NCBI GenBank assembly: GCA_016795425.1
Contig: JAEUHG010000039.1
Span: forward strand, 1 to 62,176
Direction: 5' to 3'
DNA length: 62,176 bases
Origin: Verrucomicrobiales bacterium
Lineage (GTDB): Bacteria; Verrucomicrobiota; Verrucomicrobiia; Limisphaerales; CAIMTB01
A program made the translations under genes and the position numbers. The notes beneath the pieces were generated by a model. That model was not told the DNA's origin and searched no databases. It was given only the letters and a program-made list of their open reading frames with translations. Of this stretch, positions 1 to 8,454 are shown one piece after another (the stretch's first letter is position 1; each line of letters begins with the position of its first letter).

Positions 1-542
1 GTGGTCACGCCATCGCCGACGCTGATGGCCGGGTGTTCGTGGCCGTAAATGAGCCAACCCGTGGGATCGAGTTCCGCTTCGAGATCCCGGGGTCGAAACT
101 CGTCACCATGAACGAGCAGATGTGGACCGCAGCGCAGGGTCCGGGTACAGGCGATGGTGAATCCAAGGCGGTCGACCATTTGGGCCAAGTGGCGGTCATG
201 GTTTCCCAGGACAAAATGCAGGGCACATTTCGCGCCGATGGCGGTGATGAGATCGGAAAGTTCCGCGCCCAGGACCTCCAAATCGGCAGTGGCATGAAGC
301 GTGTCTCCGAGGAAGACGCACTGGCGGGGCTGGTAGTCCGCGATGAGTTCCAGCAATCGCCGTGTGGCGTCTTCGGAGACCAACGGCAACAGCGCACCTC
401 GGGCGCGTTCGACCCAGACGTAGCCCAGGTGCAGATCAGAGACGATCAGAACGGAAGGCCCGGGAAGCCAGGCGGCGCGCCGTGGATCGACCAGCACGCC
501 AGGGGCGGCCGGAAGCGCCGACGAATGCCGGGTCAAGGTCAC
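1..542 (-). CDS. Metallophosphoesterase, C-terminus cut by window edge
   Basis: Calcineurin-like phosphoesterase that would hydrolyse phosphodiester or phosphomonoester bonds using two metal ions. The visible 180 residues carry the family signature in order: SDLHLG (35-40), LGD (78-80), GNHD (113-116), HGD (144-146) and GHEHP (166-170). The arrangement recalls the small SbcD/PdeM-like proteins rather than large nucleotidases. I chose the GTG at 542, which lies 8 bases after the argB stop in the same direction, so the gene probably ends the argJ-argB transcript. The reading frame runs off base 1, so the end of the protein is unseen. The family is clear; the substrate is unknown. Confidence 0.85.
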   Translation of the reverse strand, partial: MTLTRHSSALPAAPGVLVDPRRAAWLPGPSVLIVSDLHLGYVWVERARGALLPLVSEDATRRLLELIADYQPRQCVFLGDTLHATADLEVLGAELSDLITAIGAKCALHFVLGNHDRHLAQMVDRLGFTIACTRTLRCGPHLLVHGDEFRPRDLEAELDPTGWLIYGHEHPAISVGDGVT

Positions 543-550
543 GGGCGAGG

Positions 551-1426
551 CTACGAGACGACTTCGGTGCCGACCCCTTCGTCGGTGAAAATCTCGAGCA
601 GGACCGAATGAGGCACGCGGCCATCGACAAAGGAGACCTTCTGGACGCCAGCGACGAGGGCGGCGACGGCACTGTCGACTTTGGGGATCATTCCCTTGTC
701 GATGATCCCGGCTTGCTTGAGTTTGGCGACTTCGTCGATGCGCAGGTGGGAGATGATGGAATCCGGGTCCTTGGGATTCTGCAGAAGCCCGGGGACGTCG
801 GACATAAAGACGAGGCGTTCCGCCTTAAGAACGATGGCGGCCATGGCGGCAGCGACATCGGCGTTGCAGTTGTAGAGATGGCCGTCGTAGCCGCGAGCGG
901 TGGGGCTGATCACCGGCGTTATGCCTTCGGCGATGCATTCCAGAAGCGGCTTGGTGTTGACCTCGACCACTTCGCCGACGAAACCGAGATCCAGGGGCTG
1001 ACCGTCGGGTCCGGGTGTCTGCAGCTTGCGGGCGCGAAAAATGTCGGGTCCGGCGAAGCCACGCGCACGTCCTCCGAGCTTGTTGATGGTCGCGACGATC
1101 TCGGGATTGATTTCGTGGGACAGGACTTGATTGACGAGGTCGACGGTCTTTTCGTCCGTGACGCGTTGTCCTTGGATGAACACGGGCTGAAGCCCGGCCT
1201 TTTCCATGGCTCGGGTGATGGCCTTTCCGCCGCCATGGACGACGACAGGATCGATCTCCACGGCTTCAAGGAAGACGATATCCCGAGCGACGCCCTGGCG
1301 TACGGTGGGATCGGGGGAGTCCATGAAGGACCCGCCATACTTCACGACGAATGTGGCGCCGGCGAAGCGTTGGATATAGGGCAGGGCTTCGAGCAGCGTT
1401 TGTGCTTTGGCGATGAGATCTTGCAT
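551..1426 (-). CDS. argB: Acetylglutamate kinase
   Basis: Phosphorylates N-acetyl-L-glutamate with ATP, the second step of arginine synthesis, in the cytoplasm. The 291-residue protein is full length for the amino-acid kinase family. It shows the N-terminal KYGGS loop (about 29-33), the VVHGGGKAI glycine-rich segment, a YNCNAD stretch and the late DKGMIPK motif that closes the nucleotide site. It begins 54 bases after argJ ends, on the same strand, and is followed 8 bases later by the phosphoesterase gene. argJ and argC upstream place it in one arginine cluster. The identification is firm. Confidence 0.96.
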   Translation of the reverse strand: MQDLIAKAQTLLEALPYIQRFAGATFVVKYGGSFMDSPDPTVRQGVARDIVFLEAVEIDPVVVHGGGKAITRAMEKAGLQPVFIQGQRVTDEKTVDLVNQVLSHEINPEIVATINKLGGRARGFAGPDIFRARKLQTPGPDGQPLDLGFVGEVVEVNTKPLLECIAEGITPVISPTARGYDGHLYNCNADVAAAMAAIVLKAERLVFMSDVPGLLQNPKDPDSIISHLRIDEVAKLKQAGIIDKGMIPKVDSAVAALVAGVQKVSFVDGRVPHSVLLEIFTDEGVGTEVVS

Positions 1427-1480
1427 CGAGGGACGCGTTGGGCCGCGAGTGTTCGTGTGAAGAGCTTGCCTCGGAATGCG

Positions 1481-2821
1481 TCAGCCGCCCAGCGACTTGG
1501 GGTCGGCTACGTTGCCCTTGTTGAAGTCGACGTAGGCTTCCGTAAGGTCGGCGGCGTAGATGGTGGCCTTGCCGCGACCGAGTCCGAGCCGGATATGGAG
1601 CTCAAACTCCGACGGCGCGACGGCGGCGCACAGATCGGCGAAGGTGGCGCGGGTGGGTTGACCGCGCTTGAGGCTCCACAGGACGTTGCGTCCGCCGGGT
1701 GCGCTGTAGCCGATGTCGACTTTGTTTTCGACAATAGTGGCGGAGCTGTAACCGAGGGCGTCGATGATGCGGCCCCAATTGGGATCGCCCCCATGCCAGC
1801 TCGTCTTCACCAGGGCGCTATTGGCGACGGCGCGGGCCGCGGCGTCAGCCTCGAGGGAGGTTCGCGCGCCTTCGACCTTCACGGTGACGACGCGATGCAC
1901 GCCTTCGCCGTCGCGGACGATTTTTTTCGCGAGATCGAGACAGACGTGGTTAAGGGCGGCACGGAAGGATTCTAGGCCCTTGCCGGAGGGCTTGCGGCCG
2001 CGGGGTTTGGGATTTCCCGCCAGTCCATTGGCAAGGAGCAGCACCGTGTCGTTGGTGCTCATATCGCCGTCGACGGTAATTCGGTTGAAGCTCAGGGCGA
2101 CGGCCTCTTCGAGTATCGGCTGCAGGTGGCTGGAATCGATGGCCGCGTCTGTGGTGAGGAACGCGAGCATCGTGGCGTGGAGGCCTGAGGGAAACGCCGG
2201 TGGGCGGGCACCGGTGGCGGACATTCCAGGCTGGATCATGCCGGCGCCCTTGCAGACGCCCCCGAGGCGGACCGGCAGGCCATCCCACAGGAACTCGACC
2301 GCGATCTGCTTGGGGCGGGTGTCGCTGGTCATGATGGACTCGGCGGTTTGGGCGGCATGATCCGCCGAGGAGCCAAGGACATCCGAGACCGCCCTGATGC
2401 CGGCGCGGACCTGGGGCATGGGCAGATTGACACCAATGCGTCCGGTGGACGCGACGAGCACGGCTTCCGCGGGCAATCCCAGCGCGGCGCCGGTTGCCTT
2501 GGTCATGGCGCGGGCGTCGAGCAAGCCCTGGCGTCCGGTACAGGCGTTGGCATTGCCCGAATTCACGACGATCGCCTGGGCCGAACCGCCGCGGACAATG
2601 TCGACGCAGACCTTCACCGGTGCGGCGCAGATCTGGTTGGTGGTGAAGAGTCCGGCGACCGAGCAGGGGACGACGGAAGCGATGATGGCAAGGTCCCGCT
2701 TCTGGCCCTTCTCGGAACCTTTTCCGGTGCCGATACGCTTGATGTCGCAAAAAACGCCTCCGGCGCGAAAGCCACGCGGAGCGACGATCGAACCTTCGAT
2801 GGAACGGAATGGTGTCTTCAA
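1481..2821 (-). CDS. argJ: Bifunctional glutamate N-acetyltransferase/amino-acid N-acetyltransferase
   Basis: ArgJ transfers acetyl groups from N-acetylornithine (and often acetyl-CoA) to glutamate, running the cyclic arginine pathway. The family self-cleaves before a threonine in an ATML motif; here it is HATMLAF with the threonine near residue 217. Between the usual KGxGMI segment and ATML there is an extra stretch of roughly 15 residues rich in Pro, Ala and Gly. The open frame extends far upstream into the prepilin gene. I place the start at TTG 2821 because the conserved N-terminus (FRSIEGSIVAPRGF) begins there and it lies just beyond the prepilin stop. This gives 446 residues, somewhat longer than usual. 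No good ribosome site is visible, so the start is uncertain. Confidence 0.93.
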   Translation of the reverse strand: MKTPFRSIEGSIVAPRGFRAGGVFCDIKRIGTGKGSEKGQKRDLAIIASVVPCSVAGLFTTNQICAAPVKVCVDIVRGGSAQAIVVNSGNANACTGRQGLLDARAMTKATGAALGLPAEAVLVASTGRIGVNLPMPQVRAGIRAVSDVLGSSADHAAQTAESIMTSDTRPKQIAVEFLWDGLPVRLGGVCKGAGMIQPGMSATGARPPAFPSGLHATMLAFLTTDAAIDSSHLQPILEEAVALSFNRITVDGDMSTNDTVLLLANGLAGNPKPRGRKPSGKGLESFRAALNHVCLDLAKKIVRDGEGVHRVVTVKVEGARTSLEADAAARAVANSALVKTSWHGGDPNWGRIIDALGYSSATIVENKVDIGYSAPGGRNVLWSLKRGQPTRATFADLCAAVAPSEFELHIRLGLGRGKATIYAADLTEAYVDFNKGNVADPKSLGG

Positions 2822-2864
2822 GGCTGGTGGGTGTCGTTGGTCATGCAGGAAAGAAGGTGTCCGC

Positions 2865-3710
2865 TCAGTTTCTCCTGACGCCGCTGCGTTCCTTGAGCCA
2901 ATCCCAGTCGGTCGTGGGATCGGCGGCGGTGCCGGTGGGAACGGCGCCCTTGACGGGAGGCCGGATCGTGGTGGCGGCGAGCCATCGATGGCCCTCGTTA
3001 TGGCCGTCGGCGAAGGAGAGATTGGCCGAACCGTTATGGTAGGAGGCGGGCAAGTTGCCCCACTTGGCCTCTTCATCGAGGCGGTTCATGAAGAAGCCGT
3101 CGTTGATGGTATCAGGATGTTCTTCCAGGAAGACGAACGTCTGAGAGGGGCGTGAGAAATCCGCGGTTCGGAAGCATTGGATGAAGGCGGGATTGAAGCG
3201 GTTGGTGAGTTCGCCGGGGTCACCCACGAGGGAATTGAGCGAATAACTGCGTATTCTGGGGCCGACTTCGGAAACTGATTTGTCCGAAGGACATTTGAAA
3301 ACCGGGACCGAATGGCCGGCATAGGCGCCGAGGAGGGCATCGCGCACGTAGACGATATTCGTGTTGTCCTCGTTGGCGCCCCAGTCAATGACGTGATTGA
3401 CCCAGGTCTGGCGGCGGGCGCGGGTTTCGCCGACACCGTGGTTGTTGACCAGGCGCTCTTCGTTGTCGTCGGAATACAAGGTCCAGGCGAGGTGAAGTTG
3501 TTTGGTGTTGCTGGTGCACGCCGCGCCCTGGGCGCGGGCCTTCGCTTTGGAAAGCGCCGGAAGCAGCAAGCTGGCGAGGATGGCGATGATGGCAATGACG
3601 ACCAGGAGCTCGATGAGGGTGAAGCCAGGGCCACCGCCCGGGGCCTCGGGCCCTCGTCGCAGGTGGGGGGAGGGAACGTGAGTCACGGGTTGGGAGCAGG
3701 AGATATCCAT
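2865..3710 (-). CDS. Prepilin-type N-terminal cleavage/methylation protein with H-X9-DG motif
   Basis: Type II secretion/pilin-like protein, expected to be cut by prepilin peptidase and held in the inner membrane before export. The signal is GFTLIELL followed by a hydrophobic helix, and the C-terminal part has [12 protein letters not shown], which fits H-X9-DG. Such proteins are abundant in Verrucomicrobia, Planctomycetes and Lentisphaerae, and their roles are mostly unknown. The gene lies between the LOG gene and argJ. ATG 3710 overlaps the LOG stop by 28 bases. An alternative GTG at 3686 overlaps that stop as GTGA and would suggest translational coupling. Either start leaves a leader of 20-30 residues before the cleavage site. 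Confidence 0.9.
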   Translation of the reverse strand: MDISCSQPVTHVPSPHLRRGPEAPGGGPGFTLIELLVVIAIIAILASLLLPALSKAKARAQGAACTSNTKQLHLAWTLYSDDNEERLVNNHGVGETRARRQTWVNHVIDWGANEDNTNIVYVRDALLGAYAGHSVPVFKCPSDKSVSEVGPRIRSYSLNSLVGDPGELTNRFNPAFIQCFRTADFSRPSQTFVFLEEHPDTINDGFFMNRLDEEAKWGNLPASYHNGSANLSFADGHNEGHRWLAATTIRPPVKGAVPTGTAADPTTDWDWLKERSGVRRN

Positions 3711-4267
3711 TTCGCGACCTGGCGCGGCTGATGGTGGTGAAGTCGATGAAGCAGCGAGCCGGGATCCGTGTCCACAACGATGTCTTCGAGGTGCTCCGGT
3801 TGAAGGAGTTCATCGTGAACTCCGCGGCGCAGGAAGGAGAGCAGATGATCGAAGAAACCGTTGATGTTGAGAATGCCGAAGGGTTTGCGGTGAATGCCGA
3901 GTTGGAACCAAGTCAGTGCCTCAAAGGACTCATCGAGGGTTCCGAATCCGCCGGGCATCGCGATGAAGGCATCTGCCAGTTCCGCCATGAGTGCCTTGCG
4001 GGCATGCATGGATTCCACGATGCGAAGATCGGTGACGCGGGGGTGGGCGAGTTCCTTGCGGGCGAGAGCGCGGGGTAAGACACCGATGGTTTCACCGTTT
4101 GCGGCGAGGACCGCATCCGCCAGGATGCCCATGAGCCCGACTCCGCCGCCGCCGTAGACGAGGCCGAGGCCGCGTCGCGCGAGGGTTGCTCCGAGATCCT
4201 GGGCGGCGGCGGCGAAGGCTGGTTCCCGCCCCCGGTTGGCGCCGCAAAACACCGCGACTCGCTTCAT
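3683..4267 (-). CDS. LOG-family (TIGR00730-type) nucleoside 5'-monophosphate phosphoribohydrolase
   Basis: Members split ribose-5-phosphate from (modified) adenosine monophosphates. In plants and some bacteria this releases cytokinins; in many bacteria the physiological substrate is not known. The 194 residues form a Rossmann fold with GGGGVGLMG near residues 39-47, the conserved MHARKALM segment, and the catalytic PGGFGTLDE near residues 105-113. The gene starts 5 bases after argC ends, and its stop overlaps the following prepilin start, so all three are probably cotranscribed. Nothing in the sequence links it to arginine chemistry. The family call is firm; cytokinin activity is only a possibility. 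Confidence 0.9.
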   Translation of the reverse strand: MKRVAVFCGANRGREPAFAAAAQDLGATLARRGLGLVYGGGGVGLMGILADAVLAANGETIGVLPRALARKELAHPRVTDLRIVESMHARKALMAELADAFIAMPGGFGTLDESFEALTWFQLGIHRKPFGILNINGFFDHLLSFLRRGVHDELLQPEHLEDIVVDTDPGSLLHRLHHHQPRQVAKWISPAPNP

Positions 4268-4272
4268 GGGGA

Positions 4273-5349
4273 TCAGACCAAGCCGGTCGTTTCGTCGAAG
4301 CCGCAGGCGACGTTCATGTTTTGCACGGCCTGACCGGCGGCGCCTTTGACGATGTTATCCTCGGCGCTCATGACGATGAGGCGGCCGGTGCGTACGTCGA
4401 GGCGCCAGGCGATCTCGACCACGTTGGTGCCGACGACATTCTTGGTATCCGGCAGGGCCTTTCCCTCCAGCAATCGGACGAAGGGCTCGGAAGCGTAGGC
4501 TCGGCGGAAACAGGCGGAGACTTGTTCGCCCAGCTTGGCGGCGTCATCGCTGGTGCGGAAGTGGCTGCGAGGAGCGAGGTAGAGCGTGGTGAGAATGCCA
4601 CGATTGACGGGGATAAGGTGGGGAATGAACTGGACGACGACCGGTTGACCGGCGACGAGGGAGAGCTGCTCCTCGATCTCCGAGAGGTGGCGATGCTTGG
4701 GAACCCCATAAGGCCGCACGCTTTCGTTGCACTCGCAGAAGAGATAATCGATCTCGGCCTTTCGACCGGCGCCGCTGACACCGCTGAGGGAATTGGCGAT
4801 GATGCCGGTGGACTGGATCAGTCCGTCCTGAAGGAGTGGGACCACGGGAACCAGAATGCTGGTGGGATAGCAGCCGGCCGACGCAATGAGGGTGGCGCCC
4901 CGTATGGCTTCGCGGTGGAGTTCCGGAAGGCCGTAGACCGCTTGGGCGAGAAGTTGAGGTGCGGGATGTTGGTGCGCATAGAATTCCTCGTAGACCGCGG
5001 GGCTGCGGAGACGGAAATCCGCGCTGAGATCAATCACACGCTTCCCGGCGGCTTGGAGCGGCACCGCGAACTCGGCGGCGACACCATGAGGCAGCGCCAG
5101 GAAGACGATGTCCGCCACTTTCGCCATCTCGGAGGCGTTGGGTTCCGTGAACTGCAGTTCCTTGGCCCGCGGATAGTTCGCGAAGCGGGGAAAGACCTGG
5201 GCGATGGTGAGACCCGCACTCTGGCGGGAGGTGACGGCGACAAGGCGGACCCGTGGATGGCGCAAAAGAAGGCGGACCAGTTCCTCGCCGGAGTAGCCCG
5301 AGGCGCCGATGATTCCGACGTTAACCGGGGCGCAGTCTGAAGAAGACAT
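4273..5349 (-). CDS. argC: N-acetyl-gamma-glutamyl-phosphate reductase
   Basis: NADPH-dependent reduction of N-acetylglutamyl phosphate to the semialdehyde, third step of arginine synthesis, in the cytoplasm. The 358-residue protein has the N-terminal NAD(P) fold motif GIIGASGYSGEE (about 12-23) and the catalytic cysteine in SAGCYPTS. The conserved FIPHLIPVNRG segment lies further on. It is the first gene of the minus-strand arginine cluster and is separated from rpsI upstream by the rpsI terminator, so it probably has its own promoter in that short gap. Length and motifs match the common family; the identification is firm. Confidence 0.96.
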   Translation of the reverse strand: MSSSDCAPVNVGIIGASGYSGEELVRLLLRHPRVRLVAVTSRQSAGLTIAQVFPRFANYPRAKELQFTEPNASEMAKVADIVFLALPHGVAAEFAVPLQAAGKRVIDLSADFRLRSPAVYEEFYAHQHPAPQLLAQAVYGLPELHREAIRGATLIASAGCYPTSILVPVVPLLQDGLIQSTGIIANSLSGVSGAGRKAEIDYLFCECNESVRPYGVPKHRHLSEIEEQLSLVAGQPVVVQFIPHLIPVNRGILTTLYLAPRSHFRTSDDAAKLGEQVSACFRRAYASEPFVRLLEGKALPDTKNVVGTNVVEIAWRLDVRTGRLIVMSAEDNIVKGAAGQAVQNMNVACGFDETTGLV

Positions 5350-5385
5350 GGCGGAAAGCAGAACGGAAAGATTGGGGTGCGTAAA

Positions 5386-5417
5386 TGAAAAGCCCCGCCG
5401 GTGCTGGCCGGCGGGGC
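5386..5417 (-). terminator. Rho-independent terminator after rpsI
   Basis: A perfect 10-bp stem (GCCCCGCCGG pairing with CCGGCGGGGC, loop of 6) at 5392-5417 is followed on the minus strand by a short U-run. It lies 19 bases after the rpsI stop and before argC, so it ends the rplM-rpsI transcript. Confidence 0.88.
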
Positions 5418-5435
5418 GACAAAGCGGGAAGAGGA

Positions 5436-5837
5436 TCAGCGCTTGGAGAACTGGAACCGCTTGCGCGCGCCGGGCTGGCCGTACTTCTTGCGCTCGCGCA
5501 TACGCGGATCGCGGGTGAGGAGGCCCTCGGATCGCAGGGTGCCCTTGACGTTGGCGTCGGCCTCAAGCAAGGCGCGAGCGAGACCCAGACTGACGGCGCC
5601 GGCCTGCCCAATCGGTCCGCCACCGTTCACACTCACGCGCACATCGTACTTGGCGGACGCTTCGGTGGCAGCGAGAGGGCGCAACGCCAGGGTGCGTAGC
5701 GCGTCGGTCGGGAAGTACGTCTCGAAGGTGCGTCCATTGACGGTGACCTTGCCGGAACCGGTGGCGATACGGACGCGCGCCGTCGCGGTCTTGCGTCGCC
5801 CGGTGGCGACGAACTCATGCGTTTTCGAATCGATCAT
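5436..5837 (-). CDS. rpsI: 30S ribosomal protein S9
   Basis: Small-subunit ribosomal protein whose C-terminal tail reaches the P-site tRNA. The 133 residues contain the S9 signature GGGPIGQAGAVSLGLARALL and end with the expected basic tail ending KRFQFSKR. The partner rplM lies 24 bases upstream on the same strand, the near-universal L13-S9 arrangement, and a strong terminator follows. Start ATG 5837 places the conserved ATGRRKTATARVR segment about ten residues in, as usual. Confidence 0.98.
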   Translation of the reverse strand: MIDSKTHEFVATGRRKTATARVRIATGSGKVTVNGRTFETYFPTDALRTLALRPLAATEASAKYDVRVSVNGGGPIGQAGAVSLGLARALLEADANVKGTLRSEGLLTRDPRMRERKKYGQPGARKRFQFSKR

Positions 5838-5861
5838 GGTGTCGAAAGGGGCTAGGGGCGG

Positions 5862-6296
5862 TTAGTTGGCGGCGGCGAGAGGACCCGGCTTTTGGGCGGA
5901 GTGCGGATGAGCCGCGCCGCGGTAGACCTTGAGTTTGGTAAGAAGTTGGCGGCCGAGGCGGTTCTTCGGGATCATGCCTTTGACGGCGCGATGGATAAGC
6001 TCCTCGGGTGCCTTGGCGCGGACCTGGGCGACGGAGCGGTACTTCTCGCCGCCTTTCCAGCCCGAGTACGTCATGTACAGCTTGTCCGTTTCCTTGGCGC
6101 CCGTGACGCGCACCTTTTCGGCGTTGATCACGACGACAAAATCGCCGGCATCCAGGTGCGGGGTGTAAATGGGCTTGTTCTTGCCGCGGAGAATATCGGC
6201 CACCTGCACAGCCAAGCGCCCGAGGACGGCGCCATCGGCGTCAATCAAGTGCCAGCGCCGTTGGTCCTGCGCCTGTTTAGGCAAAAAAGTCTTCAT
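5862..6296 (-). CDS. rplM: 50S ribosomal protein L13
   Basis: Early-assembly protein of the large ribosomal subunit. The 144 residues show the usual start MKTFLPK, the WHLIDADG segment, the DAGDFVVVINAEKVRVTG core, and the GMIPKNRLGRQLLTKLKVY motif. The open frame extends to 6350, but I chose ATG 6296 because the family begins there and AGGGA lies 5-9 bases upstream as a ribosome site. It heads the rplM-rpsI operon. A possible promoter and a small hairpin overlapping the ribosome site are listed separately. Confidence 0.97.
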   Translation of the reverse strand: MKTFLPKQAQDQRRWHLIDADGAVLGRLAVQVADILRGKNKPIYTPHLDAGDFVVVINAEKVRVTGAKETDKLYMTYSGWKGGEKYRSVAQVRAKAPEELIHRAVKGMIPKNRLGRQLLTKLKVYRGAAHPHSAQKPGPLAAAN

Positions 6297-6298
6297 GT

Positions 6299-6319
6299 CG
6301 TCCCTGAGAAAAAGGGACG
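6299..6319 (-). promoter_or_regulatory. Small hairpin overlapping the rplM ribosome-binding site
   Basis: A 6-bp inverted repeat (CGTCCC and GGGACG, 9-base A-rich loop on the plus strand) sits directly before rplM. On the mRNA its 3' arm holds the AGGGA Shine-Dalgarno. If the transcript begins upstream of 6319 it could mask the ribosome site, a common theme in ribosomal-protein leaders. The predicted promoter would start transcription near 6316, which would weaken the stem. Confidence 0.3.
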
Positions 6320-6322
6320 GGG

Positions 6323-6350
6323 ACGCTACCAGTGGAGGGGCTTGCGTCAA
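6323..6350 (-). promoter_or_regulatory. Predicted promoter of rplM-rpsI
   Basis: On the minus strand TTGACG (6350-6345) is followed after 16 bases by TAGCGT (6328-6323), a plausible -35/-10 pair about 27 bases before the rplM start codon. Similar TTGNNN/TANNNN pairs precede two other genes in this window. This is inferred from sequence only. Confidence 0.4.
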
Positions 6351-6413
6351 CAGCCATTTCTTACGGGGTGCGGGAATTTGGTGGCGTGGCGAGCCGGGAG
6401 AGCCGCGAGGAAG

Positions 6414-7406
6414 TCAGGGGCGAAGGACCAGTTTGCCCGTAATCTCACCTCCCCGGGCCACGGTGCTCTGTTCCTGGAGAGCATGGGCCTGGGCGGCCTC
6501 CGCCAGGGGCAGAATACGGTCGATCCGTGGGCGGTAAGCTCCTGACGCCAGCCACCGATTCAGGTCCTGGGCGGCGGCACGCTGTTCGTCGGGAGATGCG
6601 GCGAACATGACAAACCCTTTCATGGAACAGCCTTTGACATAGAACGGGCCCACCGGGAAAGGAGGGCGAGCCTCGCGGCCGGCCATGAGAATGAGGCGTC
6701 CGCGGCTGCTCAGGGAGGTTACCGCCTTTTCGAAATCGGGCTCGCGAGTGGTTTCCCACCAGACGTTCACGCCCGCCGGAGCAATCTTCTTGAGCTCCGC
6801 GACGATGTCCTGAGTACGATAGTTGAAGGCCGCTTCCGCGCCGAGATCACGGCAGCCTTGGACCTTGGCGTCGGTGCCGGCGGAACAAAAGACGCGAGCG
6901 CCGAGCGCCAAGGCGAGCTGCAGGACGGTGGACCCGACTCCGCCGCTTCCGCCGTTGATGAAAATGGTTTCGCCTCTTTGAATTTGGGCCTCGCGGACCA
7001 AGCCGAGGTGGGCGGTGATGCCGACCAAAGCGCCAGCCGCCGCCGCGTTGTCCGAAACGCCTGGCGGAATGGGATAAGCCCAGACCTCGTCCACAGCAAT
7101 TTGTTCGGCGAAGGTGCCCTGGCGGCCCAGCAGACCCTGGTTGCTTCCCCACACACGATCCCCGACGCGCAGGTGTTTGACATCCACCCCGGCGGCTTCG
7201 ACGACACCGGCGAAGTCGCATCCCACGATGAACGGATTGGGTAGTTCCATGGGGACCAGCCCGCTGCGGACATAGGTGTCGATGGGATTGACGGCGACAG
7301 CACTGACGCGGACGCGAACCTGGGTGGCCTTAATCGACGGCAGGGGGAGTTCACCGAATTGAATGACGTCGGGAGGGCCTGTGCGTTCGAGAAAGGCGGC
7401 TTTCAC
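6414..7406 (-). CDS. Zinc-independent quinone oxidoreductase-like MDR family enzyme
   Basis: Medium-chain dehydrogenase/reductase resembling NADPH:quinone reductase (zeta-crystallin type), probably reducing quinones or enones in the cytoplasm. The 330 residues run from a GroES-like domain (VNPIDTYVRSG near 40) to a Rossmann domain with GGSGGVGSTVLQLALALGA near residues 145-165. The cysteine ligands of structural zinc are absent. The open frame continues upstream to 7865, but homology starts at KAAFLERTGPP, so I use GTG 7406. It is divergent from the OmpA-like gene, with about 150 bases between starts. Substrate unknown. Confidence 0.85.
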   Translation of the reverse strand: MKAAFLERTGPPDVIQFGELPLPSIKATQVRVRVSAVAVNPIDTYVRSGLVPMELPNPFIVGCDFAGVVEAAGVDVKHLRVGDRVWGSNQGLLGRQGTFAEQIAVDEVWAYPIPPGVSDNAAAAGALVGITAHLGLVREAQIQRGETIFINGGSGGVGSTVLQLALALGARVFCSAGTDAKVQGCRDLGAEAAFNYRTQDIVAELKKIAPAGVNVWWETTREPDFEKAVTSLSSRGRLILMAGREARPPFPVGPFYVKGCSMKGFVMFAASPDEQRAAAQDLNRWLASGAYRPRIDRILPLAEAAQAHALQEQSTVARGGEITGKLVLRP

Positions 7407-7556
7407 GGCGGCAATCTGCCGAACCTCGGCGCTGGCGGCAACGCGTGATGCGGGTTTGACGGCAGGGCAGGGATCTCGGAGACCCCGCGGGGTGTTGGTT
7501 GGGGGTTGTTTGCGACAGGGATCGCTTCCTGCGAGGCGTTTCGCTACCCTGCCGCG

Positions 7557-8405
7557 GTGAATCGCGATGCCTGGATGATCTTCATCGCGCTGGCCGTCAC
7601 TGGGGCGGTGGGTTTGCTGGGGGTGGCGGCTTGGCGCAGTCACCAGCAGGTGGCGGTCGCGCAAGCCGATGCCGCCGCCCTGAAACAATCCGCCGCGGCC
7701 CAGACTGCGCGTCTTGCCGAGGCGTGGGAGGAAGTGCGCGCCGCGCGCGAGCGGGCTGAGGCGCTCTCCGAGAAGGTCGCCACCGCCACCAAATCTCAGG
7801 AGCGACTGGAGAGCGAGATGCGGGCGGCCTTGGCGTCGCGCGACATTGCCATTTCGGAACTCCAAGGGCGCCTCACACTCACGATCCTGGACCGCATCCT
7901 GTTTGATTCGGGCGCCGCCGAGTTGAAACCGGAGGGCATGCAGGTCCTGGACGAGATCGCGGGAATTCTATCCCGCTTCACCAACCGATGGGTACAGGTA
8001 GCGGGCCACACGGATAATGTGCCCATCCGAGTGAAGTATGCTTCGAATTGGGAACTCTCGGCGGCCCGAGCGTTGGCGGCTGTTCGGCACCTGACGGAGA
8101 AGGCTGGCGTCGATCCGCGTCGTGTCTCTGCCGTCGCCTGCGGGGAATTTCAACCCATCGCCGACAATGCGACCCCGGAAGGGCGGGCGCGAAACCGGAG
8201 GATTGCGTTGGTGGTGCTTCCCGAGAAATTTGAGCCATCTGATGCGGCGGAGGGGGCGGTCGTCGGAGCAAGCACCAATGCTCCAACCGGGGCGATTCCC
8301 TTGTCACTGGAACCTTCGAAGACAATTCCTGCCGGGGCCACGAACGAGGGAGTGCCCACGCTCGAACCCCGCGAGGTCGAGGGGCGGGATCTGCCCTCGC
8401 CCTAA
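7557..8405 (+). CDS. OmpA/MotB-domain peptidoglycan-binding membrane protein
   Basis: Likely anchors the envelope to peptidoglycan. The 282 residues comprise one N-terminal membrane helix (about 7-24), an Ala/Glu-rich coiled coil (about 30-100), and an OmpA_C domain (about 105-225). The latter begins ILDRILFDSGAAELKPEG and has the AGHTDNVPI and ARNRRIALVV segments that bind diaminopimelate. A Pro/Ala/Thr-rich tail of about 50 residues follows. GTG 7557 is chosen because it sits shortly before the membrane helix and gives a normal N-terminus. The gene stands alone, convergent with the cysteine desulfurase gene. MotB function is unlikely because no motA or flagellar gene is near. Confidence 0.87.
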   Translation: MNRDAWMIFIALAVTGAVGLLGVAAWRSHQQVAVAQADAAALKQSAAAQTARLAEAWEEVRAARERAEALSEKVATATKSQERLESEMRAALASRDIAISELQGRLTLTILDRILFDSGAAELKPEGMQVLDEIAGILSRFTNRWVQVAGHTDNVPIRVKYASNWELSAARALAAVRHLTEKAGVDPRRVSAVACGEFQPIADNATPEGRARNRRIALVVLPEKFEPSDAAEGAVVGASTNAPTGAIPLSLEPSKTIPAGATNEGVPTLEPREVEGRDLPSP

Positions 8406-8454
8406 GGGGTGGAGGGGCGGATCTTCCGGGGAAGAAACGTCGCGGAGTGTCCCA

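Noticed and set aside
362..1975. A 537-codon open frame on the plus strand
   Set aside because: It runs antisense to argB, argJ and the phosphoesterase, which have clear family motifs. It is rich in Gly/Asp/Arg without recognisable domains, as expected for an antisense frame in GC-rich DNA.
7557..8405. Reading the OmpA-domain protein as a flagellar stator MotB
   Set aside because: There is no motA or flagellar gene nearby and the N-terminal helix lacks the MotB proton-channel pattern; a general peptidoglycan-binding role is more cautious.
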